Of a stretch of 64,000 bases of DNA, positions 1 to 64,000 are shown piece after piece. Position 1 is the stretch's first letter. Every line of letters starts with the position of its first letter. The DNA comes from Myoxocephalus aenaeus (taxonomy: Eukaryota > Chordata > Actinopteri > Perciformes > Cottidae), in contig JBAMJR010000001.1 in the NCBI GenBank assembly GCA_038501785.1, positions 4,458,001-4,522,000 of the forward strand. The letters are read 5' to 3'. The position numbers and the translations under genes are program-made. The notes beneath the pieces were generated by a model. It did no database searches. It worked only from the letters and a program-made list of their open reading frames with translations, and was not told the DNA's origin.

Positions 1-1093
1 TGAACATGCTAAAGCTCCCACCGCTGCTGGAAACGTCTGAAAAATAATGACCTGAGGTCGCCGGTAAACACACAGCTCTGTAGTGAGAAACCTATGGTGA
101 CGGGGACGAGATAGGATGTTTTCAAGGCTATCGTTCCTCACATACCATAATGCATATTGAAGGAGTTATTGGTGCCACAGCGCTGTGGGAGATGAGAGGC
201 AAACTCCAGTCCTCAGTCGGTGCAAATGCGTGCTTAAGTTCAGCTGAAGCGAAGATAATAACGTGGATACCTTTAATATTTTTGAACTCAGACTGCTGAA
301 GTCTCAAATTGGGTTTGGACTGTTGGTTGGACAAAACGAGCAATAAAAAAAAAAGAAACGTGACCCTTAAAGGGATGGTTCTGATTATTTTTTGAAGTGG
401 TCATGGTCTGTGTGTTATCGACAGTAGATGGCGGTAGGCACGCCCCGGTTTGTGGCACATGAGTACCAGCAAGGCAGCAAAGCAATGTGCTGCTGTGGAT
501 GGCGGCACCAGCATAGAGAATTTTAACCATCTGAAAAAAGAACATATCGATTTAAACTATAATCGGGGTACTTTTACTGCTCCAGCTAGCTGTCAGACAG
601 TCCTTTCCGACGGGAACTGAAGCCGGTATCTACGCTCCCTTTAAAGCCACCAGACTGCTTTGACAAAACATTTCATTTGACTTTGCTTAACACAGGAGTT
701 GTTATTGCTCTGCGCCTATGCTGGTACTTCTGTCTGTTTCTCTAAACTGAGGGCGAGCGCTATCTATTGTGGATTATACACTGACTATGACCACCTCTGA
801 CATTTTATAGACTAAATGATGAACTGGTTAATCAGGATTAAAACAGGTAATGGCAGCCCTACATTGCAGTGTGCCTCTAAGTATTAAAATCTAGTCATTA
901 TTAGTAGCAAATTCTAGGCAGCACAGAGGCTCAGTTATTATTAATTCATCAGTATATTCTACAGTATAACATTTAAAAAATATTCAGCATCAATCCACAC
1001 CATGTATGGCTTCTGGATCAATGCTGCAATTAATGAATTGGTACACACATGCATGCTTGAGTTAGTACAGCACATTGACAGTGAGGCTGGCAG

Positions 1094-1197
<104 letters not shown>

Positions 1198-1851
1198 GCC
1201 GAGGGGGGAACATGTGCTCTTGTCATTAAAATAAATTACGAACTGAAAGGCAAAAGCAAAAAACATCAGACACATTTGTGAGGAAAAAAAGGAAAAGTGC
1301 AGCTGATGGGTTCCCTTCCCTTCAAGGAAAAAGTGTATGTACTGAGGGAGCGCAACAATACAGATGAAGGGATGGAGAGATGAGAGGCGAGGGGAGGGGA
1401 GAGGGAGGGGAGGAGAGCGTGCCTTAGCTGGAAAGCATCTACGCATGTAAAGTCTTGCATCTTTTTTTCCCAGAAACAGAGCGTGGAAGAATGGCAGCGG
1501 CAGACCACGAGCATCAGACAAATAAAGAAACGTATATCATCAAATGCACAGAGGACGCAGGCTCGTCCTCACATACATGCACACACATGTGCGCACACAC
1601 ACACACACGTTGACGTTAGGATGACGGCGAAGAGAGCGAACAGATCCCTGGAGAGGGTGAGGGAAAGATCATCCAAAACAGAGGGTGAAGCTCAGCCCAA
1701 AGACAGAACATGAGACTGGAAACGAGAGGGTAACGAGGACAACAGTGACTATCGGGGGACGGCGTGTTCATTGGGGAGGGACGTTAACAAGGAGCGCGAT
1801 CAACAGAGTAGTGTGAGGGGGGGATAGAAAAATAATTGATGGGGGAAAAAG

Positions 1852-1852
1852 C

Positions 1853-1904
<52 letters not shown>
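1852..1904. repeat. (CT)n microsatellite
   Basis: About 52 bp of CT with one interruption near its start. Confidence 0.95.
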
Positions 1905-1907
<3 letters not shown>

Positions 1908-2975
1908 CTTTCTCTGCCGATTCACAAAAACAGGAGTTATATTTGGATATGTGACCACGTCAGACCCAGACATTATTAACTGGGGCAAGGGCAGGGCTGT
2001 TTTAACTGTGATGTATTTAGACAGCTGTGCGTGCACTGAAACTGTTCCCACCAAGTCTCCATTCTACGAGTTGAGCAGCTGGCACCGGGGCTACCTGAGG
2101 ATGGTTGACTTGACTGGTGCAAACGCGGTGCATAACAATCATGGGATTATCTTTTGTTCCTTTTGCCAAAACCCTTCATCTAATTTCACTGAAATCTGTG
2201 TGCAGGTTTTTAGATTTCACAGAGATCCTGGTACGGCTGTTGCAATGCATTTGTTTGGCCACAAGGGGACAGTGGATCCAGCACACAGAGATTAACTTTC
2301 ATTTGGAGTTGAGGTGCTATTCCACGTTAGAAATCTACGTCAATATTTACTCTCATTTCAACTCTAGTTTCGGTCTGGCACAGTCTGTGGGAACATTGGT
2401 TTTGCCCCGGCCAAATATTTGATCATTTCAGGCAGACTGTAGACATCTGTGAGATGCAACCCGGTGCTTGATAACAGGTGAAAATGCAACAGACTTTTAC
2501 CTGCAAAGATATGCATACAAGCGCAGAGTAACGTACACGCATGACATCATAAATGTGGCTAAGTCTCTACCGACTCCTGAAAAAAATATATCCAGCTCTC
2601 TAGCTGCTACACTTTCCTCTCCAGATAGTGCACCTTTGTCGGTCTGCCACTTTGATGCTGGGCAGCAAGAGTCCAGAAGGATTATTAGCTTGTTTGCTGC
2701 TGGCTGCTTCTACAATAAGGGCTGGTGAGAGTGCAGAGACCGGCGTAAAAACCAAACCTTTTTGCCCTTCCTGGTAGATGGAATGTACAAACAAACCCCT
2801 CACAGAGCAACACAAAGAGCTTCACAGATGAATAGAAAGGACAACATGACAGCAGGCCAGAAGATGCCGACCGTGACACACTGACAGAGGCCTGGAGATG
2901 TTTGACAGGTGGAAGCAGGGGAACCAGCGGTGGCTGCAGGAGGGAGGGGGACGGAGGCGAGAGGAGGGATTCTAC

Positions 2976-54711
<51,736 letters not shown>

Positions 54712-55378
54712 CTGGACACACAAACGCACACACACACACACGTATAAACAAGCAAGTCACAATACACATATAACATACTGTATAAACATGTATAGCATTA
54801 TTTTTTCAGCATATCATCAACAAAGCGTAACGATAGTTCAGGTTGTCTCATGTAATGCTCAATGTCCCCATGAACAGGTGAAGTGTGAAACCTAAAACCA
54901 AAATGCAAAGAGTCACCAGTCCCACAAATTAATGTCAGGTGCTTCCTTCTATCTTTTAAAACTGACTCGTGTCACGTTTCATCACTACATCGTACACTCC
55001 GTATGCTTGATTCGAGTGAGAAAGTCATATTTGTAAGAAACGGCAAATGAACATGAAATAACATCATCACGTCATTTTGTTTTGAAGCTTGACCTGACAG
55101 TGTATGAATATGTTTTATTCCTCGTTCCCATTTCCCATCTGCAGCTGTAAAGAACAATGCATTTTGTACAAACTTGGCTGACTTTGCCAACTTGCCTCAT
55201 TAGAAAGTTATTAAGAATAAAAAAAAATTTAAGAAAAAAAAAGCAATTAAAAAAAAGTCTCTCCGTCATCTCTGTAAGCTCCGTGCCAAACAAACCCAAC
55301 AATTCCTATCACGGTGAAACAACTGTTGAATTCAACACAGCTCAGAAGCATTAATAAATAGCTCACAGGCAAATAGGT

Positions 55379-55405
55379 GTGACCATTCAGTCTTTGAATG
55401 GTCAC
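55379..55405. repeat. Perfect hairpin, 11-bp arms
   Basis: Arms gtgaccattca and tgaatggtcac flank the loop gtctt. Confidence 0.88.
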
Positions 55406-56324
55406 GCCGCATTGGTCATTCAGTCTTTCAACATGAACCGTCATGGCTGGGAGTTGGTTAAATGACTGACACACACACACTCCACTTTTGCTCACAAACA
55501 GGATGTGACATACTCGTGTTTGCTTTCCTCATTTCCTATAAAATGAGATGGTAGAAATGAGGTCTAATTGGCAAGAAATGGTCTGTGTCTAATGGTGGGG
55601 TCTGTTTCCTCCCTTGTGTGTGGTCTTTGTGTGTGTTTGCCTGCACAGCACATCCATGATGTATTGACTATGAGCTGGTACATGTGTGTATTAATCTGCT
55701 GCAATAACAATTCTTGCAACATGTTCTCACTCCCAACTTGTGAAAAACCACACTTGGTCAGTGCTCCTGAGCTTAAAATTACAACGCTCGAGGTAGCCCT
55801 CTAGCATCACCTTTGGACGGGTCAGTGGTTTACCTCGTTTTAAGGTTTACGTTTTTTATTTTACCCAACAAAAGCACGGTCCTGAGAGTCGGCACACCCC
55901 GTGTCTCTGAGCGATCCCACACAGCGGCCTGCTAGCGGGGGGTACAGACCTGTGGACTGATGGGCTGTGACATTTTGCAGACGCCAGTGTCGGAGGACCG
56001 CCACACGCTGGCTGCAATTGTGATGGGAGGTTTCTGGGCGGCTGAATCAGCAGGCCCGAGATCTATATTATGCACCCGGGTATGTGAGATGAACATATAT
56101 AGTAGCAGACCCTCCATCTCTGTCAGTGGAGCAGCAGGCCACGCACCAGGATAAATGGCCATCAGCATTTCACCGTGTTGCTCGCCATCAATTCTTTTTC
56201 CCTGTGTCCAGCATCTCGTCACGCCTTTCTCTGCGTCTCTCCTTCTTGCTCTCCACATTTAGTTGAATTCTCCTTGTACAAACATTACATAAGTATCCTC
56301 TAATTTCCTCCAATTCAGTTCAGT

Positions 56325-56600
56325 ACAATGAAGCAGAAGGAAATGTTCAACAGTTTGGGAAATATGCTTTTGCTTATATCCCAGGAGCCAGGATGTTGTG
56401 AGCCTAGCTTAGCATACGCAGCTAGCCTGACTCTGTCCAATGCTCAGAAATATGCAGACAAACACCTCTTAAACTCACTGTTTAACAAGTGGTATCTTGT
56501 TTGTTCAGCCCGCACACGAACAGGTTTAATAGCAGGTAACACGCTGGTACTATTTGTTTTGTGAGCAGCAGCTGCGTGCAGTGGCTGTGCGTAGCTGCCA
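56325..56600. repeat. Dispersed teleost repeat (gctagcctgactctgtcc type)
   Basis: The order of blocks tttgggaaatatgc, cctagcttagcata, gctagcctgactctgtcc, cctcttaaactcactg and atcttgtttgttcagcccg matches a repeat I recall from very many fish introns. The family name is not known to me. Confidence 0.65.
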
Positions 56601-57520
56601 GAAGTTGTGATATCATGGTGAGCTTGGGTCTATGCCATGCGACTTCCACTTTTTGGCTCAGTCCCTTCACTCTCGAAAAACAAACAGCACCGCACCATTC
56701 GGCAAACAGGTGGAGACCAAAACAGAATGTAACGCAGAGTGAATATTGGACAGTAAGTAAAGGACCAAAACACAAATAAAAAGGTATTCCAGGATGCTGG
56801 AAGGTTTAAAGTGTTCCCTATCCATCTGTGCTCAGAATTAGGAAACACACAGCGTTCTTTTCTGTTTGCAGTAGCAGCAGATAGATTCTCTCTCTCTGGG
56901 GAACTCTGGATGTCTGGTGTGGAGGACAAAATGAAGTGGAAATGCAATCGGTTGTGTCAGCTTTCAGTCCCAGAGTGCGCTGGTGAGGAGGGAGGACTCT
57001 TCTCACCTGTTGATAGGGTCTTAATTCTTCAGCTGACTGGCAGGCGAGTTCAGTTGAGCTTGTGCAAATGTTTTTTTTCTCATTCTGGTGTTTATTCTCC
57101 AATTTCAGAGGTTGTACAAGCTGAACACAATCAAGCCCATTGAACCGGATTTTGTACTTTGTGGGGATGGCTTTTGGTTGATTCTTATCAAAAAGAAGAA
57201 TTTATCAGCTTTTGAATTCAGCAGTTTTTTGGGGGATTATATCCACAGTTCTCTTCATAATCAGGACGATGCTTAATGCACACACGTAGTTGTTCAGTTG
57301 CTCAAAAGCGCAAAACAAAAATATAATTTGGACTGAGAACATAAATGGCCAGTTGCTTTTGGTCAAACTAAATGAAAAGCACAATAACCCAACAGATGAA
57401 GGGATGCTTCTTTACAACTTCAGAATTTCATCCGCAGAAACCCCAATGTAATGACCAGCATGTCAGTTTTAGTTTGACACGACAGACAGACATTATTGCT
57501 TTAGTTGTTGGCATTCCTGA

Positions 57521-57610
57521 GGAGAGGAGAGGAGAGGAGAGGAGAGGAGAGGAGAGGAGAGGAGAGGAGAGGAGAGGAGAGGAGAGGAGAGGAGAGGAGA
57601 GGAGAGGAGA
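57521..57610. repeat. (GGAGA)18 pentanucleotide repeat
   Basis: Ninety bases of perfect ggaga repeat on the plus strand. Confidence 0.97.
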
Positions 57611-58762
57611 CGGGAGGAGGAGAGAGGGCTGTACCGTGGCCCCTGGGCAGCATGGAAGGACATCCATCACTTCAATTTATCATATGTCACTTCAGGATGG
57701 AGGGTGTGATCCAGTATACTATATTGCAAACAGCCTCTGGCAACGTGAGAGAAACACATCTGCGTTTCCCTCTACATTTATTCATATACTAAGATGTTTG
57801 TGGCCACGATTTCGCTTCAAGTCTGCAGGTTGTTTTTTATGCATTTTGAACAAATTGTACAATCTGTTACTTTATAATCTATGTTGAACCAACCCTTCCA
57901 AAAAAATTAAAATATTTTTGGACCTTTACTGAGCTGATATTTGTGTTTACTATACAATACATTCCACCAAATAATATTGTCCCTGAGGTGGTTTAGGTCA
58001 AAATCAAGAACTTTTAAAACATATTTGAAGATGAAAAGAACAGCTTTTCATACTATAGCTTACAGACCTTTGTATATAAAAGGTCACCATATTGTAAATG
58101 TTCCAAGTGAAAGGCTCTGCTTTGGACCCCACCTTGAAGCTCTGGGTATGGAGCCATGCAATGAGATTAAAACGCACATCGTGCACAGCAAGAGAGCAAA
58201 TACAGGGCATATGGCAATCAAAGCCACTGGCTATACTAATTAAGTTCATTACAAAACTATTGATGCACTATGTTGCCTTCAGCAGCGCTTCTAATGACCC
58301 CATATGTTGTTTAAGTGCAATGCAATGACAGATGAAAACCAATACAAGAGTAAATTGGAGCTATGAGTATAGTACAGTTCAAAGCAATCTTGCAAAAGCA
58401 TTGATAACTCAAAAATAAAGCTAATTATGGTACTTAAAAACACACACATACCAACCATTCTGTATGTAAAGAACAAGCATATGGGACTGAAAACAGAACC
58501 TCCATGGTGGATGTAAAACGCCTCCTACATTTTGTTGATATCTAAAAATGAACTTCAGTGACTTATATTCACTGATCTTGATGTTTTCATATGAGTTCAC
58601 TTGATATCGTTATTCCACCTCTGTTATTTCCGTGAGTCATCGCTGGCTGACTGCTCTGAATGATCAGCGAGGAAAAAGCAAACGCTGCCACATAATTTGG
58701 AGTCATGCATCATGCAGTAGTGGTGTGACAGTGTACTCCCACTCTCTCAGCTTACAGTGCTG

Positions 58763-58764
<2 letters not shown>

Positions 58765-58854
<90 letters not shown>
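58765..58854. repeat. (AC)n microsatellite
   Basis: About 45 AC units. Confidence 0.96.
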
Positions 58855-58856
<2 letters not shown>

Positions 58857-61332
58857 TTTCTCTGAAGCCAAGGGAAGCCTGCTGAGATAAAGACAGCCAC
58901 TCTGAATCAATTCTGCAGCTCCTTACAGTCCTGAAACATTCACAACATTCAGCAGTGACTGTGCTCAACAGCTCCGGTGGCACAGAGAGCAAGAGGTGTG
59001 CAGAGGGCTGCTTGAAGAGGGAGTATCAAAACTGGTTGATTTGAATTAGGGCCTCCTGTCATCTCTCGTTGAATCTTTCTTTATTTCTCTTTTTGACACC
59101 GACTGAATTTGCTGCGGGCTAATTTTAGTCATATTTATTCAGCCAGCTTGACTTCAAGGCTTGAACAATTGCAACACCGCAACAAACACCAACACGTAGC
59201 AACGCGTCATCCCGCACACATACAACAACGGGAAGAAGCTTGAGTAAAGTTTACCTGAAAGGAACACAATTCCAACACCAGGCAACTAAATGAGCACACA
59301 ACGAAAGCATGTTGACAGCATTCGGTCAGCCTATCCTCAACCTTTCCATGTAAAAACATGGTCTATGGCTGTCCATCTGGTGGATGAATCATGGTACTGC
59401 ACTCATTCTAAAGGCATTGGCCTTCAATGCAGTCATGAGCTGGTCAAATAGATTGTTTTCTTTGAATAGGAACATGTATAGAAGGTCTGATTTATAGATT
59501 GCTTGTTAAAAATAAAGTTAAAAAAACTGTTGTATTTAGCTGTAATTACACCTACAGTGATGTCTCAATGGAATTGTGTGAGTTGTACTGTTACCTGAGG
59601 AAATTTCAAAGGACACATAGGGTACCAAAATGTACACAAATTCAACAAAAGTTGAATATTCCACCTTAACATGCCTCCAATAAAACCTCTCCAACTTTGC
59701 TCTGCTTCACTTTAGTAGTATCAGTATGTGCACAGGTGATGTTCAGATGTTCTGATATGGTTTTGGGCTGCAACATTCCAAAATATATATATATATATAT
59801 ATTTAAACAGGGGCCTGAGCCACATGCTTGATGCTTCCAGATTATTTCATTTGCACACAAAGTTCATTTTTTAAATCAAAGTACTAAACGAGCATGAGTG
59901 TTGCAGGCCGAAGTCTGGTATTCAGACTATTTTGAGGGCCTTTACCTCAATGGTAACGTGCTTTCAGCTTACATTATCTGCACCCAGCACTAAACAGCTG
60001 ACAGACAAAGTTAGAGAACAGTTTGGAAAACGCAGAGGAGCTTAATGGCACTAAAATGTATCAGGTGGACACAAATATGTCTCCAAATGATACTCGGGTG
60101 ACCTGTAGTTCATAAAAGTCTTCCCTGCGCTGCTCTATTTTTACCAGGATTTGACAAGATGTCGCCCTGACAAGGTCAAGGTGCACCTGCCTCTACCGGC
60201 TCTAATGAAGTGAGACGAAAAGGTGCCTATGACCCCTCGCATGACACACGCAATCACACACACACATAAAACTTCACACAATTACATGGCGATTGTAATA
60301 AACAACGTAAGATTACAATCGATATTAACAAATGTTTTTTCTTTTTTTCTTTAATGTGCTCTGATCCCATCACTTATAGCAATCAGCTGATGGAGAAAAT
60401 ATTTTTAAAGGACTCTCATACAAGATTGTATTATAACAAATGAGAGCAAACACAATATGATGTGACTGAACATGACACAGCAGAGGTAATTAGGGCCGCG
60501 TCGAATTTGATGGCAGCCGTTGGATTGCCAGGAGAGACAGAGGAAATGTAATAAAATCACGAGGCATGAAGCAAAGATTGCCACATTATCAACGCTGAGA
60601 AACCACCCACGCATCCTGCTGCTGCTACAACGGTGCCACTTCCCCGCTGACTAAAGCAGCATTCATAGTGCAAGCATTTGGCGTCATTTGTGGATCGCTG
60701 TCATGGCATTTCTGCAACAAAAAAAAAGTGTAGTGGACACAGATGGGGCTGGTGGGATCCTTTCAAGATGGTACTTGTGTCTTGTGTTTTAAGATTTATC
60801 AAAGTTTCTTCAGAGAAATTGTCTATAAGTAGGCAAAACTCAATACATTTTAACTTATTGGATTCTGTTGAATATAAAACTGAAATTTGCTATGAGATAT
60901 TTACTTCAAATATTAAAGTAAGATATGAAAATGAATGATAAAAGATAAATAAATATATACATATAAAATATATACATATGTATAGTTTGGCCTGCAGCAA
61001 CATACACACAATCACAATTTCTGGTGAAAATAATTATACTATTAAACTATCACAAAAGAAAAGTAAGTCACAGAAATTAAAGAATGACACAGGTACAATA
61101 AGTATTTCATTTAATATTGTATTAAAGAATAGTTTGTTGCCATTCTTGCATGCAGCCACCAGACAGGTGGTGTGAATGATGGTAGAATTAAAGGGACAGT
61201 GTCAAGGATTTGGCGTCATCTTGAAGTTAGATTGCAACCAACTGAAACTTCCCCAGTGTGCCAAGCGTGTAGAAGAAACACCAATGGCCCTGTCTAGAGC
61301 CCGTGTTTGGTTTGTCCGCTTTGGGCTCCAAT

Positions 61333-62442
<1,110 letters not shown>

Positions 62443-64000
62443 GCTCCAATAGAAACATGGCGGTGCAACACGGACTCTGTAAAGAGGATCTGCTCCCTAT
62501 TCTGATATTAAAGCTCATTCTCAGGTAACAAAAACAAAACAATTCTTATTTTCAGGTGATTATACACTAAAGGACACATACTTACATACTTACATACTTT
62601 CTGTACCCTAAATTCTACACACTGTACCTTTAACAAGTCAGATCTGATCTAGTCGCTGCCGGCAGGTGATAACATGGCAATAATATCTAAAATAGGATCT
62701 GAAGCAGAAAAATAAAGGTGAACATGTTCTGCGATGGAGAGAGATGAACGATATGGCATGTTCTGTTTACGGCCAGAGGCAATTCAGATTATTTATCGTG
62801 CGCATATGTCAAAATCAATAGCGCTCTAACAATAATATCCAGTTTTCACCTTGAACACTGATTATCATCAAAGCAGGAATGATTTAGCGGATGCAGGACA
62901 GGAAGGAAATATGAAGGAAAACCCAGCAAATGAGAGAATAATATGAAAGGAAAATGATCATTCCCTTTCTCTGCGTGAAATTCCGGCTGCGTATTCCACC
63001 ATAATCTGGCCTCCAACGTTCGGGAGTTGCATATCTGTAACATCCACCATGTGATTTAGCCGCTAAAGACGACACTGATGGGAGGATATTTCGCTCGAGT
63101 CAAAAGCTCTGCAGCGGCTGGCAACATTATGATCATTAGCATAAGCTGAAATCTCTCTTCATTTGCACTCCCTCCTCTCTTCCTCGGCTCCTTTCGTGAT
63201 TCAAAGAAAAGGTTCAGTTCGGTGGCATTCTCTCGTTCCCAGGCTCTCACTGGGTGTGACGACTTGGATTTCACCATGTACCAGGACATGCTGGCTCGCC
63301 GTCTTCCTCCGCACAAGAGCACGTTGTACGGAAAAAGTAACCCCCCCATTGATTTCATGGGAGACCTTTACTGTGTCGATGCAGCGTGGGTGCTGCAAAA
63401 ACTCTTCATACCCCATTGAATTTTTATTTTATTTATTAATGCTTTCCAAACTGGCGTCCTGGACATGATGATGGTTACAGAAACTATTTATTATGATATG
63501 AGCATTTTCTGATCTAAGTTTACGGAGAGAGGTCGTGTTTGCAGGTTTAATGAACTCATGCTGATTGTCGCGAGGCGACAGGATACACAATCAATGAGGC
63601 GCCCTCCTCGAGAGGAGCTGCCTCCGCTTCTGATAATTATTTACGTGACCACAGCAGGGTGAAGATGCAAACGCCTCAGCATGTAGGAGAGCTTGTAGCT
63701 TCCACGGTACCCATTTATTTTAATGAAAGTTCCAACGGATACCACAGAATTAATAATCCGAGTCGTTCGTTTTGCAGCCCACAACACATTAGCAGTAATG
63801 AGACAGAAACAGCACCGCATTCAATGAATGCAGGGCTCATATTGTCACAGGTCCCGGTGACACCATTCATTATGAAACACGAAGGGCAGTTTTAATAATT
63901 CAGTCCCAGGCCAAAAAAAACTAACCGTTATCAGCTTCTGAAAATCACCCGTTGGCTTCACATACGGATGTATCGCATTTCTTTACGGATAACCAGGACT

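Noticed and set aside
57428..57887. Open frames made of RGEE/LLSSP repeats
   Set aside because: They reflect the GGAGA pentanucleotide repeat only.
63056..63420. Open frames on both strands near the right edge as possible upstream exons or another gene
   Set aside because: No similarity to calcium channel domain I or any family I recognise, and no consistent splice signals.

Overview
The window is teleost-type vertebrate genomic DNA. It lies almost wholly inside one large multi-exon gene on the minus strand, the pore-forming alpha1B subunit of the N-type voltage-gated calcium channel (Cav2.2, cacna1b). Teleost origin is inferred from very many long dinucleotide microsatellites, tRNA-derived SINE and Tc1/hAT/LINE relics of fish type, and exons coding a protein very close to, but not identical with, mammalian Cav2.2. 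I cannot tell which teleost duplicate (cacna1ba or cacna1bb) this is.

Transcription runs from high to low coordinates. I delimited 31 consecutive coding exons by translation, splice signals and phase continuity. With mammalian numbering they are exons 7 to 37. Their phases join without a break (4362 nt, 1454 codons with the short form of exon 9). The order is: end of IS6 (exon 7, 54.7 kb), the beta-subunit binding AID and I-II linker (exons 8-11), domain II (11-17, 48.5-40.2 kb), II-III linker with the synprint region (18-21, 40.0-30.7 kb), domain III (22-28, 29.4-14.7 kb), III-IV linker and domain IV (29-36, 14.3-5.7 kb), and the start of the C-terminal EF-hand region (exon 37). Exons 1-6 lie beyond the right edge and exons 38 onward beyond the left edge.

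Besides the constitutive exons, most of the sites of regulated splicing known from mammalian Cav2.2 can be read here. They are exon 18a (63 nt, 21 codons), exon 24a (a 12-nt microexon coding SLMG; mammals SFMG), a possible degenerate 3-nt exon 31a (mammals 6 nt, ET), and the mutually exclusive pair 37a/37b (97 nt each). At the exon 9/10 junction, where mammals add or omit one alanine, this gene has two in-frame donors 33 nt apart. An Rbfox-type TGCATG lies just upstream of exon 18a.

The introns contain many microsatellites (several directly at splice sites), a 15-bp minisatellite, long hairpins, and relics of a LINE reverse transcriptase, a Tc1/mariner transposase, a BED-finger hAT transposase and a tRNA-derived SINE. 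A 1.1-kb hAT-like nonautonomous element with 8-bp target duplication is inserted in an older MITE. No second protein-coding gene was found on either strand.
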